Source: Candidatus Obscuribacterales bacterium
GTDB taxonomy: Bacteria; Cyanobacteriota; Vampirovibrionia; Obscuribacterales; Obscuribacteraceae
Length of the DNA: 64,000 nt
Direction of reading: 5' to 3'
NCBI GenBank assembly: GCA_019637435.1
Contig: JAHBVO010000002.1
Coordinates: forward strand, 1,527,519-1,591,518
The translations under genes and the position numbers were made by a program. The first letter of the stretch is position 1; every line of letters starts with the position of its first letter. Shown here piece after piece: positions 38,914 through 45,896 of the stretch. The notes beneath the pieces are model-generated. The model made no database searches, was not told the DNA's origin, and saw only the letters and a list, made by a program, of their open reading frames with translations.

Positions 38914-39579
38914 CCATGCTCCAACGGAATCGTTTAAAGTTGAGGCGAGGCAATCGCTGGAAAAGCGCTTGGGCAAACGGTTCTGATTTTGATGTGAATG
39001 CGGCTGACTGCCAAGATTGAGTGTAGGAGATCCTGATGACGAATTCCGATTTTTAATTTGGTAATCTGCTTCGTGCAGAAATCTGTTCCGATCAGATCTT
39101 GAGAGTAAATGTGGTGGCACATATTAGTTCCGTGTCGAACAGAACTCAGTGATCATGCTGACCCAGTTGACCCAATATATTCTGGCGAATGTGGTCGAGC
39201 TTTCAATATCGATCTGGTTCTTTGTTTTGCGGCAAGAAGGTGGGGGCAGCAAGAGAATTCGATTGGCTATCAAAGTTGCAAAATTCTGGACTTCGTCCCT
39301 CTGGGTTCGAAGTCATTTCCCTGACCGCGAATGCGCGGGGCGGCATTCTATATGAAGGTATATGATTTGCTGTCCGCTTGACAGCCGGCGCAGGGTCGGG
39401 CTTTCGACTTCCTCTTAGCGGGGGCAGATTTTTCGAAGAGAGTGGGAAAAACCGGGGGGGTATACGTAGATTCACCGACAGACATGGCTTGCCGCAGGTT
39501 GTACCTTTGAATCCGATGAGTAATCCGCGAGGCGGCGATGACGTTGCCGAACCGGAAGACCTACAAAACGGAGAACAAA

Positions 39580-40356
39580 GTGAACAAGGCTCAGACGAGA
39601 AACGGCAAATTGATGTTAGCGGCAACGCTGGCACTGATGGCTGCAGTCTCTCTGACCGGCAATGCAGAAGCTCAGGTTTGGAATCCTAATCCTAATTATG
39701 ATGCCGACTCGAGCATGTGGTTGCCGAACGTCGAAAACGGTTCGACGCAGCCCCCTTACTCTGCACCTCCTCAAGGACAGGAACCCCCGATTGGAGACGG
39801 CTATGCTCCGATGGGCATCAACACCGGTCACGCCGGTTACGGTGTCCCGACGCCGGCATCTCACGTTAGCATGCCATTGATTCCGCCTGGACCAGATGGC
39901 AAAGCTGCAGCTACAGCTGCCGCAGCAGGGTACCTGACTCCTCCGACCATCTATCCGACCTCTGACCCTGGCAGCATCGACTCCCCTCCGGACTTTTATC
40001 AACCGCCGGTCACGGTGACAAACATAAACAGCGGCGGCGGAATCTCGGGAAGTGCTCCTATACAGAGATGGGGCGGACAGACAAGTGAAGATCACGGACT
40101 CCGCAGCTTCATGAGAGGCACTGGAGGCTCGCAAACCACCGACTTCGGCGAACGACTCAGCCAAAAGTCTAACCTCCAGAAGGCTCCTCAGTCATCGGAA
40201 GACGGACCACGAAATCAACAGTCACCGGGACAAAGGGGTCAAGCAAATCGATCGGCGAATTTGCCAGGCGCTCAATCCACCACCGACCTCAATGGAAATA
40301 GAACCTTCTTCAAAGGGGAAAACCTCAGAGCTCGACTCACCATCGCTCCATACTAG
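39580..40356 (+). CDS. Secreted Pro/Gly-rich protein, T4SS cassette 1
   Basis: 258 residues from a GTG at 39580 with GGAG upstream; the open frame extends to an ATG at 39538 but that would bury the signal peptide. The signal is MLAATLALMAAVSLTGNAEA. The mature protein is low-complexity Pro/Gly/Gln/Asn-rich. It shares blocks with the next gene: PPQGQEPPIGDGYAPMG against PPEGQPPAMGDGPTPAG, and a PIQRWGGQ motif against PTVRRGGQ. No known family. Its position at the head of the T4SS suggests an envelope or extracellular component; this is inference. Confidence 0.75.
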   Translation: MNKAQTRNGKLMLAATLALMAAVSLTGNAEAQVWNPNPNYDADSSMWLPNVENGSTQPPYSAPPQGQEPPIGDGYAPMGINTGHAGYGVPTPASHVSMPLIPPGPDGKAAATAAAAGYLTPPTIYPTSDPGSIDSPPDFYQPPVTVTNINSGGGISGSAPIQRWGGQTSEDHGLRSFMRGTGGSQTTDFGERLSQKSNLQKAPQSSEDGPRNQQSPGQRGQANRSANLPGAQSTTDLNGNRTFFKGENLRARLTIAPY

Positions 40357-40416
40357 GCACCGCCGAAGACGGCATCGCCAAAACCACTAGTTGTATATGG
40401 CTTCAGGAGGCCAACA

Positions 40417-41412
40417 ATGCGTAAGTCCAAGATTCTCTCCACATTATTTGCAGCAGCTGCCCTAAGCGTCAGCATCTCGGCAGCGGCAAATGCACAGCCG
40501 TTCCCCGGCAATCCAGTGCAACCGGGAGCAATGCCCGGAGCACCGGTTGAAACAATCCGTACGCCGTTGTTGGATGGCGCTCCGAGCTCGGCACCCTTTG
40601 TCCCTCCGCCGGAAGGTCAACCGCCTGCAATGGGCGACGGTCCTACACCTGCGGGAGTTCATCCGGGTCAGGCTGGTATGCCGCTCACACTACTTCCCTG
40701 GGTGCCGTCAATTCCGGCAAACCAGATCGACAACAGTACTTCGGGTATTCCACTGCCAATCAACCCAGCAGTTCAGTCTCCTCCAGGAGTTCTGGGACCG
40801 GCTCTGACACCGTTCATTCCGGCACCTCCTTCAACGCCTGGTCCTGACCCGGGTTCAATGCAAGCTCCGATGGGATACATCAACCCAGCTGACGAAATCA
40901 ACATCAATCCCGCTGGCGGACTTCCGGGAACCGGTGGCTATTACACCTCCATCCCGACAGTCAGACGAGGCGGACAAGAATCGCATCAATATGAATACCG
41001 CGGCAGAAACTCCATCATCGGTGGCGGCGGTACAGACGGAAGCCAGGACAACATCGAAAGGTTAGGACCCTGGGCTGGTTGGGGTGCAGTGACCGGTGTA
41101 CCGTCAGGTAACGGCTGGAGAAACAGCGCCATCGACCTGGGCGGCGGTCAAAGATTCCAAGCCGGCGGAACCACAATTCCGACAGGCTCCACGGTCCAAG
41201 ACTACGGTCTGTCCTCGACGAGACAAAACGGCATCCTCGGTCTGACCGCTCAACAAACGACAGAGTTTGGTCAAGGCATGAGAAGACTGCCGCAGTACTC
41301 GAGCAAATCAACTGATTTTGGTTTCCCGTACGCACAATTTGATCCCGCGAACACCAACCCGCAAAAGAGAGATCAACTTCTACTGCCAACAGCAATCATC
41401 ACCAACTTCTAA
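40417..41412 (+). CDS. Secreted Pro/Gly-rich protein, paralogue of the preceding gene
   Basis: 331 residues. It has an excellent ribosome site (AGGAGG, 7 nt before the ATG) and signal peptide (LFAAAALSVSISAAANA). The N-terminal mature half is Pro-rich. The C-terminal half has Gly-rich stretches and ends TAIITNF. It shares the GDGPTPAGVHPGQAG and PTVRRGGQ blocks with the gene 60 bp upstream, so the pair arose by duplication. No enzymatic motif. It is followed by three short hairpins and the pilin candidate. Confidence 0.77.
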   Translation: MRKSKILSTLFAAAALSVSISAAANAQPFPGNPVQPGAMPGAPVETIRTPLLDGAPSSAPFVPPPEGQPPAMGDGPTPAGVHPGQAGMPLTLLPWVPSIPANQIDNSTSGIPLPINPAVQSPPGVLGPALTPFIPAPPSTPGPDPGSMQAPMGYINPADEININPAGGLPGTGGYYTSIPTVRRGGQESHQYEYRGRNSIIGGGGTDGSQDNIERLGPWAGWGAVTGVPSGNGWRNSAIDLGGGQRFQAGGTTIPTGSTVQDYGLSSTRQNGILGLTAQQTTEFGQGMRRLPQYSSKSTDFGFPYAQFDPANTNPQKRDQLLLPTAIITNF

Positions 41413-41431
41413 CTCTTAGTTCATCACCTCA

Positions 41432-41498
41432 AGGACGCAAGTCCTCGCAATCGCAAAACTCAGGACAACAGTCCGAACAGTACACAGGACTCAGTCCT
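41432..41498. promoter_or_regulatory. Three AGGAC...GTCC mini-hairpins before pilin gene 1
   Basis: Dyads AGGACGCAAGTCCT (41432-41445), AGGACAACAGTCC (41462-41474) and AGGACTCAGTCCT (41486-41498) share the same half-site, spaced 30 and 24 bp, in the 138-bp gap before the pilin gene. They could act as DNA operators or as RNA hairpins in the leader. The second pilin gene lacks them. Confidence 0.55.
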
Positions 41499-41550
41499 AA
41501 ACAAAAAGACTTTTCAAAACCCGTAAACATAGACTCAAGGAGATTCAACA

Positions 41551-41973
41551 ATGGCTAAGCTATCGCTTAAAGAGATCACTTCCTCGCACAAGTTCAAAGT
41601 CGCCACTCGCGTCGGTTTCCTCCTGGCTCCTCAGCTGGTGCTCATGGCCTTAGGTATCTATGACCAAGCCGCACACGCACAAGGTCTGGTCGGCGCTCCG
41701 GTCGACCCACGTTATGGACAATCGAACGAAGTAGGTCAGTTGGCTGACTTCGGTTATGACACCGCCCGTGACATCTCCCGTGTTGTCACCGCGCTGTCCA
41801 CAGTGCCTTCGTCACTGGCAGGAATGAAGATCGCATTCGGTCAGAGAGACGGCGGAGAATCCGCAATGAACGTCGCTAAAGGCTTGGGTGTAGGATTCGG
41901 CGGACCGACAGCGGTTCACTTGATCGGTACATTCGCCATCAACAACTACGGCGGTCTCGGCGGCGGTCTCTAA
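41551..41973 (+). CDS. VirB2/TrbC-like pilin candidate, copy 1
   Basis: 140 residues, with AAGGAG well placed upstream. The long VirB2-style leader (VGFLLAPQLVLMALGIYDQA) has cleavage likely at AHA-QG. The mature ~95 residues form two helical stretches separated by a short polar loop (QRDGGES), followed by GLGVGFGGPTAVHLIGTF and a Gly-rich end, the size and layout of VirB2/TrbC pilins. Its hydrophobicity is modest, so the assignment is tentative. It is nearly identical to the gene at 44875: one internal Leu/Phe change plus a different extreme N-terminus. It closes cassette 1 and is followed by a long hairpin. Confidence 0.68.
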   Translation: MAKLSLKEITSSHKFKVATRVGFLLAPQLVLMALGIYDQAAHAQGLVGAPVDPRYGQSNEVGQLADFGYDTARDISRVVTALSTVPSSLAGMKIAFGQRDGGESAMNVAKGLGVGFGGPTAVHLIGTFAINNYGGLGGGL

Positions 41974-42015
41974 AAAGATCTCGACTGGGAAAGTAAATTT
42001 GTCGAACGGCTCGGA

Positions 42016-42047
42016 AAGGATCGGCGGATGGCAATCTGCCGGTCCTT
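42016..42047 (+). terminator. 13-bp stem hairpin downstream of pilin 1
   Basis: AAGGATCGGCGGA pairs with TCTGCCGGTCCTT over 13 positions (two G-T pairs), 42 bp past the stop. The same element (GTCGAACGGCTCGGA then a GGATCGGC hairpin) occurs after pilin 2, where it has a T-run. It could be a terminator, or a 3' stabiliser of an abundant pilin mRNA. Confidence 0.55.
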
Positions 42048-42427
42048 CCCATGACCATCTCCGGTCTTTCTGACCATCTGCTGGTCCTGACCATGACCAT
42101 AAACCGTTCCCGACGATCATCATCTTCAGCACGCCAGGCGCTGCAAACCAACCTCAGCGCAAGTGCGGACTCTAGTCATTTATATCTGATACCGCGATAG
42201 AAGCGGTCTGCGCAAATCCCTTGCGAACTCAAAAAATAATCAGGCCAATCATTTATATGTATGCGAATCTTCAGTTCGAACGTCGAAGGTTTGCGTCCTA
42301 AACAGTCGAGACTCTTAGATGCTCGTCGCCGGCGTTCTCATAGCCGCCAAGGTGAAACAGCATCAGCAGTGTCAATTGAAAATTCCAACAACTTCAGTCT
42401 AGACACAAGACCTGAGTCGATTTATTA

Positions 42428-42504
42428 GAAACAGACGATTTCAGAACAGACGATTTCAAAACAGACATTTTCAAAACAGACATTTTCAAAACACAGACAT
42501 TTTA
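42428..42504. repeat. 15-bp tandem repeat, four copies plus a degenerate fifth
   Basis: Units of consensus AAAACAGACATTTTC begin at 42428, 42443, 42458 and 42473 with exact 15-bp period. A fifth (from 42488) has a 2-bp insertion. The third and fourth are identical. Confidence 0.8.
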
Positions 42505-42698
42505 AAAGCCGACATAGCTCCTTCGAGAGCTCTAATGGTCTTTTCTAGTATTTCTAGATTCACAAGTAGCTCAGCCAGGGCAAGAATGGCTGACAGATTG
42601 CACCAGGCAAGTTAAACGAGAACGATTTTGCTGTTCCCGGCGGTCCTGCCGAACAGCGCACCGCCATTTTCCCAGTCTCTTCTTGTCGAACCTAAGAG

Positions 42699-42858
42699 CA
42701 GGGACTCTACTGGCAAATCTATCGAGCGTAGAACCAACCCGAGGCGGCTTGAGTCACTTGAGTCAGGGAACTCTACTGGCAAATCTACTGTGGGTAGAAA
42801 AAAACTAAGTGGTTTTAGTCAGGGACCTTTGCGGTCGAAATCTACTGTGGGTAGAAGA
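42699..42858. repeat. Degenerate 56-65-bp repeat with TCTAC...GTAGA hairpins
   Basis: Three units start with CAGGGA at 42699, 42764 and 42820. They share CTACTGGCAAATCTACTG-type sequence and end in a small palindrome (TCTACTGTGGGTAGA in the last two). Confidence 0.65.
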
Positions 42859-42867
42859 ACGTTAAGC

Positions 42868-43038
42868 GCAGCCGCCGGACGCTCTGAGGCGTCGGAGCCG
42901 AATTTGAGACAGCCGGCCCTTTAGTTAGACTTCGAGTGTCTGACCGCAGCCGCCGGACGCTCTGAGGCGTCGGAGCCGAATTTGAGGCAGCCGGCTCTTT
43001 AGTTAGACTTCGACTGGCTGACCGCAGCCACCAGGCGT
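42868..43038. repeat. 78-bp tandem repeat, two copies plus partial third
   Basis: Units start with GCAGCC at 42868, 42946 and 43024. The first two are nearly identical across 78 bp (a few substitutions). Each contains nested inverted repeats (CCGGACGC/GCGTCGG and GAGCC.../...GGCTC), so two stem-loops per unit are possible. Confidence 0.8.
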
Positions 43039-43275
43039 CCGCGGCATACATTCCTTGGAGCAACGAGCTCGGCTCCGTCGATTGCTGTCTGCAGGCATTT
43101 GTAAAGCTCTAATTGTCTATCCAGCGATGACGGAAAACAAAATTTCTGTCTACGCACGATTGCCAAGAGTGATGCTTGACTTCTGTGCGACTCTCGAAAG
43201 ACCTACGGGTGCTCTCTCTTGAGCTTTGAGACGCACGATATTTCCTAGTAGACAAAATTATATATGGATGAAGGG

Positions 43276-43314
43276 AGGGGGGATTTTCCCATAGTGGGGG
43301 GAAAACCACCGATG
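43276..43314 (+). promoter_or_regulatory. GGG-ATTTTCCCA-GTGGG-CCGATG box upstream of cassette 2
   Basis: The box runs from GGGGGGATTTTCCCATAG through GTGGGGGGAAAACC to CCGATG, 69 bp before the cassette-2 start. It resembles the box at 52536-52573, which also precedes a T4SS unit. It contains a TTTTCCC/GGGAAAA dyad. Confidence 0.45.
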
Positions 43315-43382
43315 TTCGTCCGATGAGCGATTTCGTACTATGAACTCACGTTCGACGGCAACCCAACGATTTGGAAAACGAG

Positions 43383-44129
43383 ATGCAAGCTAGACACACG
43401 GAATCGAAAAAGAATGGTCGCAAGCAAATGCTTGCAGTCGTTCTTACGGTTGGCTTCTTGAGCCAGCTCTCGACACCGGTCCTGGCGCAGGGCTTCGAAG
43501 CCCAATCTCCTTCTCTCGATCAATCCATGGGAGCTAATTATTCTCAAGATTCATTCCTGCCACCAGAGGTGGTGCCACAAGCAGATGCCGGCGCAGGGAT
43601 GATGATGAGTGCTACCCCTGGGCAGCTCACGGAAATGACTCCTGATGCTGGACATATGAATTTGAATCCGGCAAGCGGCGTCATGTCTGCAAAGGACATG
43701 CGCAGAGCCGCATTCGATTCACTTCTTGGGAATACACAGCTGTCAAATCAAACGCCGCAGTACGGCCAACAAGCAATGGGTGCACCTGGTCAATTTACCC
43801 CGTTCAACCAACCGAACCAGATGCCCGGCGCTCAAGGTCAGTACGCAATCGGTCAACCCGACTGGCTTAATCCAGGTTTCGCGAGCAACAACAATGCACC
43901 GCAATACGGAAATTCCAGTCAAACCCAAACTCTTACCGGAGGATCTAAGACCCCAATCGTAAGACGCGACACTCGCAGAGGCGGCTTCGCCAACAACCTC
44001 TCGGGCACTGCAGGACTCGGAGCCGGGCTACTCGCCACGCAACTCAGAAGACCTGGTTCGCTCTTCGGTTTAGGTTTCACAGGTCTCACCATGACAGGTT
44101 TCGGGATGAGAAACGGATTTCGTTTTTAG
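43383..44129 (+). CDS. Secreted Gln/Asn/Gly-rich protein, T4SS cassette 2
   Basis: 248 residues from the ATG at 43383 (GGAAAACGAG upstream; a TTG at 43371 is possible). Signal peptide core MLAVVLTVGFLSQLSTPVLA. The mature region is Gln/Asn/Met/Pro-rich. Near the C-terminus are TPIVRRDTRRGG, echoing the PTVRRGGQ motif of cassette 1, and a Gly/Leu/Phe-rich tail (LFGLGFTGLTMTGFGMRNG) that may insert in a membrane. No known family. The next gene starts 11 bp after its stop. Confidence 0.73.
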   Translation: MQARHTESKKNGRKQMLAVVLTVGFLSQLSTPVLAQGFEAQSPSLDQSMGANYSQDSFLPPEVVPQADAGAGMMMSATPGQLTEMTPDAGHMNLNPASGVMSAKDMRRAAFDSLLGNTQLSNQTPQYGQQAMGAPGQFTPFNQPNQMPGAQGQYAIGQPDWLNPGFASNNNAPQYGNSSQTQTLTGGSKTPIVRRDTRRGGFANNLSGTAGLGAGLLATQLRRPGSLFGLGFTGLTMTGFGMRNGFRF

Positions 44130-44140
44130 GATTTACAGCA

Positions 44141-44818
44141 ATGAAGAAACGTATTTTTACCCTTTCACTTCTGACACTCGCCACCTTAGCAGTTGGCGCT
44201 GTAGACCCAGCGATGGCTCAAGGTCGCGGAGCTCGTTTCGACTTCGAACCCAACAAATGGGGACCGCAACAGTTTGAGAAACGTCACTATCAGAATTTCA
44301 ATCCTCCCACCACTAGCGTCGGACACGGAGCCGTTCCGAAAGCAGCGAGCTTCCTCGGCGTCGATCCGAGCGTGTTGAAACCAGCGCCGAAGCCACAACC
44401 AGTTCAACCCATGGTCGCGACCAGCGTACATCCCAGCATGTCGTATGGTCAGCCCCAGGCAAATATCGTTCCGAAACCGTCTTTGACGGCAACCCCGTTC
44501 AATCCCGGATTCGGAGCACCCCAGCAAAATGCGCCAGTGGTCGCCCAATCGCTTCCACCGGCAGCGCCGAAGCAGATGGCAGCCCCGAGTTCGAACAAGA
44601 GTTTGTCCGGACGAATGGTTCCGAAACGCCCGGCGCAAACCAGAAGTGCAGTATCCGGCAGATTGGTCAAACCAAAACAACCATCGAGCCTGAACGCACA
44701 GCCGAAAGTAGCATCGTACGGAAGCCAATTCTTCTCACCGGGATCGACCAAACCGACGAGCTCTGGATATAGCTCCAACTCGGATGTTTACGGTCAAATC
44801 ATAAACCACCACAAGTAA
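44141..44818 (+). CDS. Secreted Pro/Gln/Ser-rich protein, T4SS cassette 2
   Basis: 225 residues. Signal peptide core FTLSLLTLATLAVGA, with cleavage likely at AMA-QG. The mature part is Pro/Gln/Ala/Ser-rich, basic (SGRMVPKRPAQTRSAVSGRL) and lacks cysteines. No domain recognised. AGGA sits 9 nt before the ATG, overlapping the end of the previous gene. It is part of the secreted-secreted-pilin order seen twice in this locus. A structural or cell-surface role is inferred from composition and context only. Confidence 0.72.
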   Translation: MKKRIFTLSLLTLATLAVGAVDPAMAQGRGARFDFEPNKWGPQQFEKRHYQNFNPPTTSVGHGAVPKAASFLGVDPSVLKPAPKPQPVQPMVATSVHPSMSYGQPQANIVPKPSLTATPFNPGFGAPQQNAPVVAQSLPPAAPKQMAAPSSNKSLSGRMVPKRPAQTRSAVSGRLVKPKQPSSLNAQPKVASYGSQFFSPGSTKPTSSGYSSNSDVYGQIINHHK

Positions 44819-44874
44819 TTCAAATTCAATCCTCACACTACCCCCATTCGATTCTCACCCTTAGGAGGCAACTC

Positions 44875-45291
44875 ATGTCTAAACTCAGCAAACTCACCTC
44901 GTCGCACAAATTCAAGGTTGCCACTCGTGTCGGTTTCCTTCTGGCTCCCCAACTGGTGCTCATGGCGTTCGGTATCTATGACCAAGCCGCACATGCACAA
45001 GGTCTGGTCGGCGCTCCGGTTGACCCACGTTACGGACAATCGAACGAAGTAGGACAATTGGCAGACTTCGGTTATGACACCGCTCGAGACATCTCGCGTG
45101 TAGTCACAGCTCTCTCGACAGTACCTTCGTCACTCGCCGGCATGAAGATTGCCTTCGGTCAGAGAGACGGCGGTGAGTCGGCAATGAACGTCGCAAAAGG
45201 ACTGGGCGTAGGTTTCGGCGGACCAACAGCGGTTCACTTGATCGGTACCTTCGCTATCAACAACTACGGCGGTCTCGGCGGCGGTCTCTAA
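44875..45291 (+). CDS. VirB2/TrbC-like pilin candidate, copy 2
   Basis: 138 residues with a near-consensus ribosome site (AGGAGG, 6 nt before the ATG). From TSSHKFKVATRVGF onward, it matches copy 1 except Phe for Leu in the leader, while many third-codon positions differ. That is old duplication with strong protein-level constraint, or partial gene conversion. Same layout: long leader, AHA-QG cleavage site, two helical stretches, Gly-rich end. The ribosome site is stronger than that of copy 1, and the leader hairpins are absent, so the copies may be differently regulated. Confidence 0.68.
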   Translation: MSKLSKLTSSHKFKVATRVGFLLAPQLVLMAFGIYDQAAHAQGLVGAPVDPRYGQSNEVGQLADFGYDTARDISRVVTALSTVPSSLAGMKIAFGQRDGGESAMNVAKGLGVGFGGPTAVHLIGTFAINNYGGLGGGL

Positions 45292-45298
45292 AAATCTT

Positions 45299-45339
45299 GT
45301 TCGAAACCGAGGTTCGTCACGCGCGGACCTCGGTCGAAC
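45299..45339 (+). terminator. Hairpin just after pilin 2
   Basis: GTTCGAAACCGAGGT pairs with ACCTCGGTCGAAC (8-bp inner and 5-6-bp outer stem), 8 bp past the stop. No T-run follows, so an mRNA-end stabiliser is as likely as a terminator. Confidence 0.5.
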
Positions 45340-45461
45340 TAAAGGCTCGATCGGCTTGATGCCTTAGTCTGAATGCTAAGTGTTGAGTTGTTCTGCGACT
45401 AACGTCTGAGAGTTCTACAACTAAATCATCAAGCTCGTCACAAATTTTGTGTCGAACGGCT

Positions 45462-45503
45462 CGGATGGGATCGGCATTATGTGTCGGTCCTTCCGTGATT
45501 TTT
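45462..45503 (+). terminator. Terminator-like hairpin, second copy of the pilin downstream element
   Basis: CGGATGGGATCGGC pairs with GTCGGTCCTTCCG (one mismatch, one bulge), followed by TGATTTTT. It is preceded by the same GTCGAACGGCTCGGA word as after pilin 1. Confidence 0.6.
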
Positions 45504-45896
45504 AGGGCTGTCTGTCTTTCTCTAAGCGCCTTGGACCAGCTGACCACGCTTGTGGCCAGACGAGCGAAATAATTCTGCTGAAAATAGCTGTGTGTGTTTG
45601 GAGCCTGAGCTGTTCAGATTAAATCTTCGGTTTTGACCAAGTTTAATGCTTCTCGATGCTCGAAAAATTTTCTGACAAATTTTCGAAAAGAGTGTTGGAA
45701 ATTGCCTATTAATGGGCTTCTTACTTATATGCAGATCTCTCGGGGCAAAAACCGTTTTTGCTTGCCCCAAAAAAGCCGAAAGAAATGCTCGCTCGCCCCG
45801 CCTTTGATGGGAATTTCCCCAATGACAGATTTTCTCGCCAGGCTTAGACTTCAGACATAATCCACTCCAGTTTCTTTCGCGAATTTCAAACACCCC
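45504..45896. other. Leader of the VirB6-like gene
   Basis: 393 bp with no supportable gene. It has a hairpin CGAAAAATTT/AAATTTTCG near 45660-45685, a 7-bp stem GGGGCAA/TTGCCCC at 45742-45768 and GATGGGAATTTCCCC at 45807-45821. No clear ribosome site precedes the GTG start at 45897. Confidence 0.4.

Larger units (their letters stand above)
38603..39579. other. 977-bp repeat- and hairpin-rich region upstream of the T4SS locus
   Basis: No open frame here looks real. It holds the hairpin CCGGAG/CTCCGG (near 38672), a 10-bp stem hairpin at 38713-38740 and the 11-bp-phased array at 38837-38913. It also has a reverse-strand TGGTGGCA box at 39112, and a run GTGGGAAAAACCGGGGGGG at 39442-39460 ahead of the first secreted-protein gene. 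It likely carries promoters for both divergent units. Confidence 0.5.
41974..43382. other. 1.4-kb non-coding spacer between the two pilin cassettes
   Basis: No supportable gene. In order it holds the pilin-1 downstream hairpin, several GACCAT words (42053-42100), a 15-bp tandem repeat, a degenerate 56-65-bp repeat, a 78-bp tandem duplication and the G/C box before the next gene. Short open frames here are created by the repeats. It could encode a structured RNA or be a transfer or recombination site; neither is shown. Confidence 0.5.

Noticed and set aside
39109..39355. Short + strand open frames upstream of the T4SS locus
   Set aside because: Two overlapping frames without ribosome sites or protein-like composition; the region fits regulatory DNA better.
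42628..42924. 98-residue + strand open frame
   Set aside because: It consists of translated degenerate repeats (TGKST/VGRR words), with no ribosome site or recognisable fold.
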